Assembly: GCF_009695545.1 (NCBI RefSeq)
Contig: NZ_VUNS01000010.1
Location: 93,832-157,831, forward strand
DNA: 64,000 nucleotides
DNA from: Victivallis lenta
Lineage (GTDB): Bacteria; Verrucomicrobiota; Lentisphaeria; Victivallales; Victivallaceae
Reading direction: 5' to 3'
Shown: positions 51,020 through 59,402 of the stretch, piece by piece
Layout: each line of letters starts with the position of its first letter
Position numbering within the stretch: position 1 is the stretch's first letter
Translations under genes and position numbers: made by a program
Notes under the pieces: generated by a model
Database searches by the model: none
Told to the model about the DNA's origin: nothing
What the model saw: the letters and a program-made list of their open reading frames with translations, nothing else

Positions 51020-51106
51020 ACCAGCTTACACGAAACCGAATATACCGGAATTTATGAAACATGGGATCATAAATTTAAATTTCTCAACACAAGAAGAAAG
51101 ACGAAT

Positions 51107-52045
51107 ATGAAAATAACTGGAACTTTTCTCGATGAAATTTCATACGATATCCCGCATCAGAATTGGGGCAGGAAAGAGTGGGAGGCTGATTTTCAGCGGA
51201 TGCATTCGATTGGAATCGACACGGTAATTCTGATCCGCTGCGGTCTTCGCAGATGGATGACTTATCCATCGCAAGTGCTGGCCCGTGAGTGCCTGGGGTA
51301 TTTGCCGCCTTTGGATCTGGTGGATCTTTTCCTGGAACTGGCGGAACGTTACGGGATGAAGTTTTTCATGGGAACGTACGATTCCGGATATTACTGGAAA
51401 AATGGCGACCCGTTCCGGGAACAGGAAATCAATCGCGCCGTCATCAATGAAGTTTGGGAGAAATACGGACACCGCAAAGCGTTTCAAGGCTGGTATCTGA
51501 CCCAGGAAATCAGCCGAAAAATGTGTGGAACCGTTGACATTTATGCGCAGATCGGCAGACTGTGCAAGGAACTCTCCGGCAATTTGCCGGTGATGATCTC
51601 TCCTTACGTTGACGGAATGAAATCGATCAGTGCTTTCAACAGCGATATTATCCGCAAGGATAGAAGCATTTCGGTTGAAGAACATGCCAGAGAGTGGAAC
51701 GATATTCTTTCCGGAATTCAGGATGCGGTTGATATTCTTGCATTTCAGGATGGATATTGCGATTTTTCCGAGTTGAAAGATTTTCTGAGTGCCAATCGGG
51801 AGCTGGCTGATCTTCACGGGATGCAATGTTGGACCAATTGTGAATCCTTCGATCGTGACATGCCGATCAAATTCCTGCCGATCAAATGGGAGAAAATGTT
51901 GCTGAAGTTAAAGGCCGCTCAAGCTGCCGGAATTGCAAAAGCCATTACTTTTGAATTCTCGCACTTTATGAGTCCGAATTCATGTTACCAGGCTGCCCGG
52001 CATTTATTCAACCGCTACTGTGAACACTTCAATTTGCAGGAATGA
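51107..52045 (+). CDS. DUF4434-family TIM-barrel protein
   Basis: 312 residues, no signal peptide. The pattern GTFLDEISYDIPHQNWGRKE, WEADFQRMHSIGIDTVILIR, FFMGTYDSGYYW, FQGWYLTQEISR and DILAFQDGYCDF matches the DUF4434/DUF5109 group, predicted TIM-barrel glycosidases of the GH-A kind. The Glu in YLTQEISR and the Glu in NCESFDRD or FEFSHF could be catalytic. Cytoplasmic location suggests action on imported oligosaccharides after the secreted GH5. Last gene of locus B. Confidence 0.78.
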   Translation: MKITGTFLDEISYDIPHQNWGRKEWEADFQRMHSIGIDTVILIRCGLRRWMTYPSQVLARECLGYLPPLDLVDLFLELAERYGMKFFMGTYDSGYYWKNGDPFREQEINRAVINEVWEKYGHRKAFQGWYLTQEISRKMCGTVDIYAQIGRLCKELSGNLPVMISPYVDGMKSISAFNSDIIRKDRSISVEEHAREWNDILSGIQDAVDILAFQDGYCDFSELKDFLSANRELADLHGMQCWTNCESFDRDMPIKFLPIKWEKMLLKLKAAQAAGIAKAITFEFSHFMSPNSCYQAARHLFNRYCEHFNLQE

Positions 52046-52398
52046 TCCCGGTGAATTTTTGAATTTCGCGTTGTTGCGAAAGAGAATTGAACGCCTGAAT
52101 TTGCCGGACGCATCTGTCGTCCGGCAGATTTGGGCGTACTTTCGCACGATACTGCTGCATCTCAAAATACACCGGAAAATCTGTACTTTATTTCTGTTGT
52201 TCAGAACCTATCGCTACTCCACGAATATCAAATGACAGAAATAACCGAAAGACCGGCCAAACGGCTTTTTATAATTGATTTTCCCATTCACCGACAGTTT
52301 GCGCAAATCATCCTTTACGCCGTACACAAACTATTTAACATACAGTAGAAACCGTAATACATTTCCAGTTGCTGTAAAAAACTGCGGAAGAGAATCTC
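52046..52398. other. Intergenic region between locus B and the T2SS operon
   Basis: About 350 AT-rich bases between convergent transcripts. The only clear structure is TGCCGGACG / CGTCCGGCA at 52102-52126. On the minus strand AGAGATTCTCT followed by TTTTTT near 52376-52398 may end the T2SS operon, but the stem is short. No gene accepted. Confidence 0.6.
52102..52126 (+). terminator. Hairpin after locus B
   Basis: TGCCGGACG-catctgt-CGTCCGGCA, a perfect 9-bp stem 57 bases after the last stop of locus B. No T tract follows, so intrinsic termination is not certain. Confidence 0.45.
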
Positions 52399-53784
52399 TC
52401 AAAGTAAACTCCTTTTCTTTTGAAGTTCCCGGATGATGCGGTCGAGGGTGACGGGACCGGTCATTCCTTTTCCCCAGATGCGTTTGGCGTTTTCGATCTG
52501 CGCCGGATCTTTCAGCGATTTCAGGTAGGTGATTGCTTCTGCGGCGCCTTCCGGGTCGTTTGCCTTGCAGAGCGAGGCGAGCAGCAGCGGGTAGAGCACG
52601 CTGCGCTTCAGGTCGGGATTGTTGCGTTCCCGGCGCAGAAGGGCTTTGATCTCCGGCGCATAGGCGGCGGGCCTGGTTTTCAGGCACCATTCGGCAACCC
52701 GGCAGAGGAGGCGGAAATTCCCCGAATACGGCGTTTCCCGCAACAGCTTTTTCAGTTCCGGGCTCCCGTCTGCGGCCGGTTTTCCGGCATAGAGCGGGAT
52801 GAGGTGCGAAAGCTGTTCCGGAGCAGGTTCCCGGAAGGCGGAAAGCATCCGGTTCCGGTAATCCGCGTTGTCGGCCATATACTCCGAATACCGCAGCGCC
52901 GTTTCCTGTTTATCGGGTTGGCTGCTCCACCTCAGGATCAATGTTTCAAAAGCCGGGCGATTGCGTTCCGCGAAGGCTTCGGCGGTCCTGCTGCCGAGCA
53001 GCGGATCGGCCAGCAGTTCCGCCGCGAACTCCTCGTGCGGCAGGAAATTCGCCTGGAACAACCGCTGCTGGAGCAACCGGCGCGGCATGACTCCGAGCCG
53101 TTCCTCAAGCAGCAGTTTCCGCCATCCCTCGCGCTCTCCGGCAGTTAACGGATAGGAGAATTCTCCAACGGCGTCAAGCCGTTTCAGCAAGCTGACCGCT
53201 TCCGCCGGAGGCGGCAGGGTGCGCAAACGCTCCCGGAGCCAGGCGGCCTCCTCCCGCGCCGGGAGGCGGCGAAATTTCTCCACGGTTTCCGGGGAGATTC
53301 CCGACAGCGGACGGCCGCCCGGAACCGGAAACAGATAGCGTCCGGGAGTACGCATTTCAGCCTGACAGCCGTTTCCCGCCGGCGGAGCGCACGGCGTGCC
53401 GTCCAGTTCGGAAAACGACAGCTTCTTTCCCTGCTCGCCGGAGTCGGCGTACAGGAACTTCTCCGCCGCCAGCGCCGCGCTCCAGAAGTCGCCGGGAGCC
53501 CCCGGCCTGCGCACGGCATCGATTTTTCCATCCTTCAGGAAGATGCGGTCGAGCCGGTTGCGGAAAACCCAGCGCCCATCCTCCGTCTTGCTCGAGACCA
53601 GCACATCGACCCGGACCAATCCGTTCCGCTCCGGGAATTCAAATTTCGGCACGACCTCATAGATCCCCGGATTCTGCCGCCGTTCGTCGGCGTACAGGAG
53701 CCGGACTTCGGCGGGAATCTCCAGTGCGTTTGCCGCCGCAGCCGCCAGAATCGCGGCTATTGCAGAAGGCATCCATTTCATCAT
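52399..53784 (-). CDS. Secreted protein of unknown function at the end of the T2SS operon
   Basis: 461 residues from ATG 53784 (GGAG six bases before). Signal peptide MMKWMPSAIAAILAAAAANA. The N-terminal 130 residues are beta-rich (GLVRVDVLVSSKTEDGRWVF); the C-terminal 250 are helical and resemble HEAT- or TPR-like repeats (LLADPLLGSRTAEAFAERN, VLYPLLLASLCKANDPEGAA). No family recognised. It begins 20 bases after the gspK stop, so it is in the T2SS transcript and may be a machine-specific accessory or a secreted substrate. Confidence 0.7.
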   Translation of the reverse strand: MMKWMPSAIAAILAAAAANALEIPAEVRLLYADERRQNPGIYEVVPKFEFPERNGLVRVDVLVSSKTEDGRWVFRNRLDRIFLKDGKIDAVRRPGAPGDFWSAALAAEKFLYADSGEQGKKLSFSELDGTPCAPPAGNGCQAEMRTPGRYLFPVPGGRPLSGISPETVEKFRRLPAREEAAWLRERLRTLPPPAEAVSLLKRLDAVGEFSYPLTAGEREGWRKLLLEERLGVMPRRLLQQRLFQANFLPHEEFAAELLADPLLGSRTAEAFAERNRPAFETLILRWSSQPDKQETALRYSEYMADNADYRNRMLSAFREPAPEQLSHLIPLYAGKPAADGSPELKKLLRETPYSGNFRLLCRVAEWCLKTRPAAYAPEIKALLRRERNNPDLKRSVLYPLLLASLCKANDPEGAAEAITYLKSLKDPAQIENAKRIWGKGMTGPVTLDRIIRELQKKRSLL

Positions 53785-53804
53785 GTTACACTCCTTACGA
53801 GCTG

Positions 53805-54767
53805 TTAATAGGAAAAGAATTCGTAATACTCGAAACTGCGGCTTCCCGTCACCGGGCGGACGGTCACTCTGAGGCGCACGCCCGGATTTTCCGGCGACGA
53901 GGCGTCGGCCTGAATCGTATAGGCGCCGCTCTCGCGGGTCGAAAAGTTCATCTCCAGCTTTCCGGCAAGGCCGGGAGGCAGGCTTTCGGCAAGCGGCAGC
54001 CGTTTTTTGCGCCACAGATCCAGCGCATTCCGAAGCTGTTCCGATTCCTCAGCCGTCAGCGCGCACCGCTCGGCGATCACGGCGGCCGGAGTTGCGTAGA
54101 GGTTCGGCCGCCCGGTGAGAGCGCGCAGCTTTTCCGGCGGAATCAGGCGGATCGCGTCGAGCACGCCGTTTTCGGACGGCAAATAGAGCTTCCCGGCTCC
54201 CGGCAGCCACAGCAGCTCCTCGCGGAACTGCAGCGGGCGGTTGCGCGGCAGCACCGGGACGCCCGCACTGCGGTAGTGCTGCGACTCCATGCCGCCGGGC
54301 TTCGCGAGATCGTCGGAGTCGGCGTAATCTTCAAGCCGGGCGATCAACTCTTCGCGCGGTTCGTCCTTGGCCAGTTTCGGATTCGTGAGCTGCCGCGCCG
54401 GATTGCGCCCGGCGAGGTCAAGTCCGGCGACCGCGTCGAAAATCCGCACCGAAACCGTCCGTTCGCCCGCCGTGACGGTGTGTTCCGTCCCGTCGGCGAG
54501 AAAACGCTCTGCGGTCCCGTCGGTTTCCGCCCCGAGCCTGCGGTCGGCGTTCTTCGCGCGGTCGGCCAGCAGCAGACACAGCGTCCGGTTGGCGGCGCTT
54601 TCCGCTTCGAGCGCGGAACGCTGCAAGGAAGCAAAGGTATCGGTTTCCGCCGCCGAATACTGGCTGATCGCGACGGCGGAGGCGACCAGAACGCCGACCG
54701 AAGCGATCAGCGCCATGACCGTGACCAGCGCGACGCCGCGTTCCCTTCGTTTCCTACCGCCTGCCAT
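53805..54767 (-). CDS. gspK: Type II secretion minor pseudopilin GspK-like
   Basis: 320 residues from ATG 54767 (GGGAGGAAACC before it); it overlaps the gspJ end by 14 bases. The N-terminus RKRRERGVALVTVMALIASV is a GspK-type leader, without the Glu5 of other pseudopilins, as is normal for this subunit. The large globular part has EELIARLEDYADSDDL, matching the GspK domain (...D.R..) and later YATPAAVIAERCALTAEESE, a helix-hairpin-helix-like stretch. GspK caps the pseudopilus tip with GspI and GspJ. Confidence 0.82.
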   Translation of the reverse strand: MAGGRKRRERGVALVTVMALIASVGVLVASAVAISQYSAAETDTFASLQRSALEAESAANRTLCLLLADRAKNADRRLGAETDGTAERFLADGTEHTVTAGERTVSVRIFDAVAGLDLAGRNPARQLTNPKLAKDEPREELIARLEDYADSDDLAKPGGMESQHYRSAGVPVLPRNRPLQFREELLWLPGAGKLYLPSENGVLDAIRLIPPEKLRALTGRPNLYATPAAVIAERCALTAEESEQLRNALDLWRKKRLPLAESLPPGLAGKLEMNFSTRESGAYTIQADASSPENPGVRLRVTVRPVTGSRSFEYYEFFSY

Positions 54768-55392
54768 AGGTTTCCTCCCGGAATTTGCCGTAACTTGAAA
54801 CCGCGGAATTTCCGGCGGTCCGGCGCAGGAAACTGACCTTTCTCCCATTTTCAAACTCCACATCCATGCGGATCGCGGCGGGAATCGTTTCGGCCGCCTC
54901 CGCATCGAATTCCGGCTGCCATGCGATTTCGCCGTTTTCGCGGAACGCATAGGAGAACGCGAGGCGCCGCACCCCGGAGGCGATCACCTCGCGCCGGCAC
55001 TCTCCGTCATGGTCGGCGATGATCGGATAACGGCGGTAACGCGCAACCAGCTCCGACTCCTCCCGGCTGAGTTCGAGGAAACGCAGCCCGCCCTCCGCCG
55101 GGTCGTTCACCCGGTGCAGATATGCGAGGCGCAGAAAGGCCGGCTTGCCGCGGAACAGCTGCACATTCCGGTTGTTTTCGTCCGGCCAGTGGAACGGAAT
55201 CGCGTTGCGGAACGCCGTGTCGGCGATCCGGTCGAGCCGCTGCAGCGTCTCCAGCTCCGCCGAACTCTCCCGGACCACACTCCACCCCTGCTGGCTCGAA
55301 AAGAGGATTGAACCGGCCAGCGTCGCGATCACCGAAAAAATCGCCAGCGCCAGAACGATCTCAAGCAGGGTGAAAGTTCGCTTAACGGCCAT
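54754..55392 (-). CDS. gspJ: Type II secretion minor pseudopilin GspJ-like
   Basis: 212 residues. Class III leader KRTFTLLEIVLALAIFSVIA with Glu5 of the mature form. The rest has the GspJ layout: SSAELETLQRLDRIADTAFR and ADHDGECRREVIASGVRRLA (the ..L..GV..L.F.Y strand). It overlaps gspI by 11 bases and gspK by 14, so all are translated in series. Forms the tip complex with GspI and GspK. Confidence 0.85.
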   Translation of the reverse strand: MAVKRTFTLLEIVLALAIFSVIATLAGSILFSSQQGWSVVRESSAELETLQRLDRIADTAFRNAIPFHWPDENNRNVQLFRGKPAFLRLAYLHRVNDPAEGGLRFLELSREESELVARYRRYPIIADHDGECRREVIASGVRRLAFSYAFRENGEIAWQPEFDAEAAETIPAAIRMDVEFENGRKVSFLRRTAGNSAVSSYGKFREETYGRR

Positions 55393-55768
55393 CGGAACGC
55401 TCCTTTACCCAGCAGTCAAGCCGCAGCGAATCAAGTACTTCCCCCTCCCGGGACGCTTCGACGACCAGTGTGCGCAGCCGCTTCTGCCCGAACCGGGTTT
55501 CCGTATCGGCCGGAAGGCGCGGATCTTCATAACGGTAAGCGATTTCAAATTCGCCGGAGAACAGCGTCTCATTCAGCCCCGCTTCCGGTCCGTGCAGCAG
55601 CAGATATTCGGCGGCGGAGGTCAGGTCGTGCGTCAGCTCCCAGGTTTCGGCATTGCGCGCCGCGCGGTTCGCCGCAATCGACAACTGCCAGAGCAGTCCC
55701 GCGATGCCGAGCGTCAGGATCACCAGCGCCACAAGCACCTCAAGCAGAGTGAACTTATTCCGTTTCAT
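55382..55768 (-). CDS. gspI: Type II secretion minor pseudopilin GspI-like
   Basis: 128 residues. Leader RNKFTLLEVLVALVILTLGI with Glu5, almost identical in style to GspI of proteobacteria (FTLLEVLVALAI). The C-terminal strand LRTLVVEASREGEVLDSLRL fits the GspI fold. Overlaps gspH by 14 bases and gspJ by 11. Acts in the pseudopilus tip. Confidence 0.88.
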   Translation of the reverse strand: MKRNKFTLLEVLVALVILTLGIAGLLWQLSIAANRAARNAETWELTHDLTSAAEYLLLHGPEAGLNETLFSGEFEIAYRYEDPRLPADTETRFGQKRLRTLVVEASREGEVLDSLRLDCWVKERSDGR

Positions 55769-56183
55769 CGATCACGATGCTCCCGGTCAGGGGGGAAATC
55801 CGCAACGTCGCCGTTTCGCCGTCGCGCTCGAAAGCGAGCGCGGTCTCCGCCGCGCCGCCGTCCGGGAAGAAGCGCAGCACAACGCCCGGCTCCTGAAGTT
55901 CCTCGCCGTTGCGCAGAATGCGAAGTTCCTGCGGATACGTGACTTGCTCCTTCCCGAAAAACAGCCTCCGCCTCGCCGGATCGAACTCGACGGCGCACGT
56001 CTTGCCGGTCGCGGCCGCCTGCCGGCGGCAGAGCGCCGCGATGCGCCGGAGCTGTTCGGCCTTCTGATACGGCCCGCCGTCGAGCAGCTCGACGCTGAGC
56101 CGCGCGGTTCCGACCGCCAGCACGACCAGCAGAATTGCGGTGACGGTGACCAGCTCGACAAGCGTGTAGCGATTGCGGCGCAA
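55755..56183 (-). CDS. gspH: Type II secretion minor pseudopilin GspH-like
   Basis: 142 residues. Leader RRNRYTLVELVTVTAILLVV, class III with Tyr in place of Phe and Glu5 kept. RIAALCRRQAAATGKTCAVE, followed by a strand like VEFDPARRRLFF, is typical of GspH. A four-base gap from gspG and a 14-base overlap with gspI place it in the operon. It links the major pseudopilin to the tip. Confidence 0.85.
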   Translation of the reverse strand: MRRNRYTLVELVTVTAILLVVLAVGTARLSVELLDGGPYQKAEQLRRIAALCRRQAAATGKTCAVEFDPARRRLFFGKEQVTYPQELRILRNGEELQEPGVVLRFFPDGGAAETALAFERDGETATLRISPLTGSIVIDETE

Positions 56184-56187
56184 CGGG

Positions 56188-56604
56188 TTATTCCTCCTCG
56201 ACGACGGTCCAGTTGCCGATGTCGGCGTCCTCGTCCTCGCCGCCGGGCTGGCCGTCCGCGCCGTAACTGATGATGTCGAATTCGCCGTGGTCGCCCGGCT
56301 TTTTGTAGATGTAGTCGTTACCCCACGGGTCCTGCGGAATCACGCCGCCTTTCAGGTACGGCCCCTTCCAGCGCTTGCTGCCGGAGTTGTTCTTCACCAG
56401 ATCCTCCAGCGAAGCCGGGAGCTTTTTCATATGGACGCGGTAGTCGAAAATGCACTGCTCGAAAATGCCGATCTGCATCTTCGCGGCGCCGGCGCGCGAG
56501 CTTTTCACATAGTTGAAGTACATCGGCGTCGCGACCGCCGCCAGCGTCGCGATGATCACGATCACGACGACCATTTCAATCATGGTGAAACATTTGGAAT
56601 TCAT
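56188..56604 (-). CDS. gspG: Type II secretion major pseudopilin GspG
   Basis: 138 residues from ATG 56604 (AGGAGGTATCTCT upstream). Leader SKCFTMIEMVVVIVIIATLA, Glu5 present. The mature domain has DYRVHMKKLPASLEDLVKNN, GGVIPQDPWGNDYIYKKPGD and ISYGADGQPGGEDEDADIGN; the last is the GspG calcium-binding loop. It polymerises into the pseudopilus that pushes substrates through the secretin. Thirteen bases after gspF. Confidence 0.95.
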   Translation of the reverse strand: MNSKCFTMIEMVVVIVIIATLAAVATPMYFNYVKSSRAGAAKMQIGIFEQCIFDYRVHMKKLPASLEDLVKNNSGSKRWKGPYLKGGVIPQDPWGNDYIYKKPGDHGEFDIISYGADGQPGGEDEDADIGNWTVVEEE

Positions 56605-56617
56605 AGAGATACCTCCT

Positions 56618-57814
56618 TTATTTGATGACATTCATATCCATGATCGCAAGAAAGATCGAAAGCACCACGAGCAGCACGACCCCGGCCAGCACAAGGATGA
56701 TTCCGGGTTCGAGGAAGGCGAGCAGCCGCTTGACCCGCACCCGGATATCCTCCTCCGACTCCTCGGCGATGCGTTCAAGCATTTCGCCGATCTCGCCGGA
56801 TTCCTCGGCGATCTTCAGCATCGCGATGCTCCCCTGCGGCATATACGGGCTCGCGCCGAGAATGGCCGACAGCCGGCTGCCGCCGCGCAGGCGGTCCTCC
56901 ACCGCCGCGAAACTGTCGCGGATCAGGTCGTTTTCGATCACCTTGCGTGAAATGCGCACCGCCGGGAGCAATTGCACGTGGTTTTTGACCATGATCGAGA
57001 GCGTGCGCAGGAAACGACCGGTCTGGATAGCCGTGATGATTCCGCCGAGCAGCGGCAACCGCAGCAGCAGCCGATCCTTCGCGGTTTTCAGCCGCCCCGG
57101 CCGCCGGCTTTTCCGGTACAGGAGCACAAGCCCGAAAATCAGCAGCGGCCAGATCCACCAGACCGACTGCATGAAGTTGCCGACTCCGAGCATCGTGCGG
57201 GTCAGGAACGGCATTTCACGCCCGAGTTCCTCGAAAATTTTCGCAAAGCGCGGAATGAACACCGTGAAAAGCAGCACGATCACCAGCAGCGTCACCGAAA
57301 CAACGATCGACGGATAGATGGAACTGGTAAGCACAAATTCGCGGAACTCCTTGCTCTCTTTCAGGAAACGGCGCAGCTCGCGCGTGACCTCCGGCAGGCA
57401 GCCGGACTCCTCGCCGGTTTCGATCAGTCCCGAAAAGAGCGGCGGGAAACACTCCGGCATCTCGCGCGTGAGCTGCGAAAACTTTTTGCCTTCGTGAAGG
57501 CCGCGCCGCAGCCGCTGCACGACATTGCGCTCCTCCTCGCGGCCGCCTTCCTCCAGCACCGCGAGGCCGTGTTCCAGCGGAATCCCCGCCGCCAGCAGCG
57601 GGGAAAGGCGGCTCGTAAATATGTAGACGTCGAAGCGCGGTGTGCGCCGCAGCCGGAAACGCCCGGCTTTCCCTGCCGACTCCCCGAGGGCGCGGACCAC
57701 GATCAGCCCCTGCCGCCGCAGCCGGCGGCGCGCCGCGGCATCGTCGGCGGCATCGACCGCGACCTCTTTCCGGGCTCCCCCGGCGGTCAGGACGGCATAA
57801 CGCAGTTTCGGCAT
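56618..57814 (-). CDS. gspF: Type II secretion inner-membrane platform protein GspF
   Basis: 398 residues, normal length. Two T2SSF domains, about 68-190 (FTSRLSPLLAAGIPLEHGLA, FSGLIETGEESGCLPEVTRE) and about 270-390 (FLRTLSIMVKNHVQLLPAVR, IAMLKIAEESGEIGEMLERI), each followed by membrane helices, e.g. YPSIVVSVTLLVIVLLFTVF and LAGVVLLVVLSIFLAIMDMN. GspF is the core that links the ATPase to the pseudopilus. Four bases after gspE. Confidence 0.95.
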   Translation of the reverse strand: MPKLRYAVLTAGGARKEVAVDAADDAAARRRLRRQGLIVVRALGESAGKAGRFRLRRTPRFDVYIFTSRLSPLLAAGIPLEHGLAVLEEGGREEERNVVQRLRRGLHEGKKFSQLTREMPECFPPLFSGLIETGEESGCLPEVTRELRRFLKESKEFREFVLTSSIYPSIVVSVTLLVIVLLFTVFIPRFAKIFEELGREMPFLTRTMLGVGNFMQSVWWIWPLLIFGLVLLYRKSRRPGRLKTAKDRLLLRLPLLGGIITAIQTGRFLRTLSIMVKNHVQLLPAVRISRKVIENDLIRDSFAAVEDRLRGGSRLSAILGASPYMPQGSIAMLKIAEESGEIGEMLERIAEESEEDIRVRVKRLLAFLEPGIILVLAGVVLLVVLSIFLAIMDMNVIK

Positions 57815-57818
57815 CGCG

Positions 57819-59402
57819 CTACACCCCCGCCGCGATGCGGAGTAGTTCCGCCTCGGTTGTAATTCCCTGTTCCACCTTGCTTTGTCCGTCCTCCAGCAGC
57901 GGGATCATGCCGTTGCGGCGCGCGATCTCGTTGATTTCGCCGCTCGGACGCTTCGCGACGATCGCGCCGCGCAGCTCGTCGTCGATCCGCAGCAGTTCGT
58001 AGATGCCGGTCCGTCCCCGGTAGCCGCTGCCGCCGCAGTTGCGGCAGCGCCCGGCCGGCCCGCTTCCGGCGCCGCGGCAGTGCGGGCAGACCTGCCGCAC
58101 CAGCCGCTGCGAAAGCACGCCGAAGAGCGCCGAAGCGACAAGGAATCCCTCAACGCCCATATCCGACAGCCGCGTGATCGCGCCGACCGCGTCGTTCGTG
58201 TGCAGCGTCGAAAGCACGAGGTGCCCGGTCAGCGCCGCATTGATCGCGATATCGGCGGTTTCACGGTCGCGGATCTCGCCGACCAGGATCACATCCGGGT
58301 CCTGCCGCACGATGTGGCGCAGCCCGGAAGCGAACGAGAGCCCGATCTTCGGATTCACCTGCATCTGGCTCAGGCCGGGAAGCTGGTATTCGACCGGGTC
58401 TTCGACCGTGATGATCTTGCGTTTGCGGTCGTTCAGCTGCTGCATCACGCTGTAAAGCGTGGTGGTCTTGCCGGAACCGGTCGGCCCGACCACGAGGAGG
58501 ATGCCGTGCGGAATCGAAATCAGTTCCTCGAACTTTCCGAGCAGCGTTTCGTTCATGCCGAGCTCGCGCAGGTCGAACTTCATCGCATCCTTGCGCAGCA
58601 GGCGCATCACGATGCTCTCGCCGTTCATGATCGGAATCGTGCTGATGCGGATGTCGATCTCGCGGCGGCCGATCTGGAAATTCGTGCGCCCGTCCTGCGG
58701 CAGACGGCTTTCGGCGATGTTCAGCGCGCCGATCAGCTTGATGCGCGACGCGATCGCGGGGTAGTCCGACAGCGGCAGACTCAGGTACTCATGCAGCACG
58801 CCGTCGATGCGGAAACGGATCACCAGCTGCGTCTCCTCCGGCTCCACATGGATGTCGCTCGCATTGCGTTCGAGCGCCTGCGACAGCATTTCGTTCACGA
58901 GCCGGACGATCTTCGCTTCCCCGGCCAGCTGCCGGAGCTTGTGTTCGTCGTCGCCGGAAAAGTGCCGCCCCTCTTCCTCCTCCGCCTCCTGATAGACCTT
59001 CGCGGTCATCCGCTCGATCAGGCTGCGGCGGGCGAGCTTGAAGGTGACCTGCCGGCCGAAAAATGCGTTGAGCTCATACGCCTGACGCTCCCACTCGTAG
59101 GGCGATGCGGCAAGCAGCTCGAACGTTTCATCGTCCCAGCGGTACGGCAGAAGCTCCTGATTGACAAGGTATTCCTCGCTGATGCCGTCGAACCGCTCCG
59201 GCTGCCGGAAGTTCTCTTCGTCGAACGGCTCCACGCCCAGAACTCTGCTGTAGATCGCCAGCAGGTCGTTTTCGCTGACCGCGCCGCGTTCCGCGAGCGT
59301 CCGGTCGGCATCGGCGGGGGCCATGCCCTCCGCCAACAGTTCGCCGTACTCCGGACAGCGTTCCTGAATGGCCCGTTTCAGTTCCTCTATTCGATGAACC
59401 AT
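57819..59402 (-). CDS. gspE: Type II secretion ATPase GspE
   Basis: 527 residues. An N-terminal GspE/PilB domain about 1-140, then the ATPase: Walker A GPTGSGKT at 306-313, Asp box ITVEDPVEYQLPG, Walker B VILVGEIRDRETAD, His box LVLSTLHTNDAVGAI. The tetracysteine zinc site is present: VCPHCRGAG and CRNCGGSGYRGRTGIYELL. It is a hexameric cytoplasmic motor. The start overlaps the gspD end by 16 bases. Confidence 0.96.
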   Translation of the reverse strand: MVHRIEELKRAIQERCPEYGELLAEGMAPADADRTLAERGAVSENDLLAIYSRVLGVEPFDEENFRQPERFDGISEEYLVNQELLPYRWDDETFELLAASPYEWERQAYELNAFFGRQVTFKLARRSLIERMTAKVYQEAEEEEGRHFSGDDEHKLRQLAGEAKIVRLVNEMLSQALERNASDIHVEPEETQLVIRFRIDGVLHEYLSLPLSDYPAIASRIKLIGALNIAESRLPQDGRTNFQIGRREIDIRISTIPIMNGESIVMRLLRKDAMKFDLRELGMNETLLGKFEELISIPHGILLVVGPTGSGKTTTLYSVMQQLNDRKRKIITVEDPVEYQLPGLSQMQVNPKIGLSFASGLRHIVRQDPDVILVGEIRDRETADIAINAALTGHLVLSTLHTNDAVGAITRLSDMGVEGFLVASALFGVLSQRLVRQVCPHCRGAGSGPAGRCRNCGGSGYRGRTGIYELLRIDDELRGAIVAKRPSGEINEIARRNGMIPLLEDGQSKVEQGITTEAELLRIAAGV

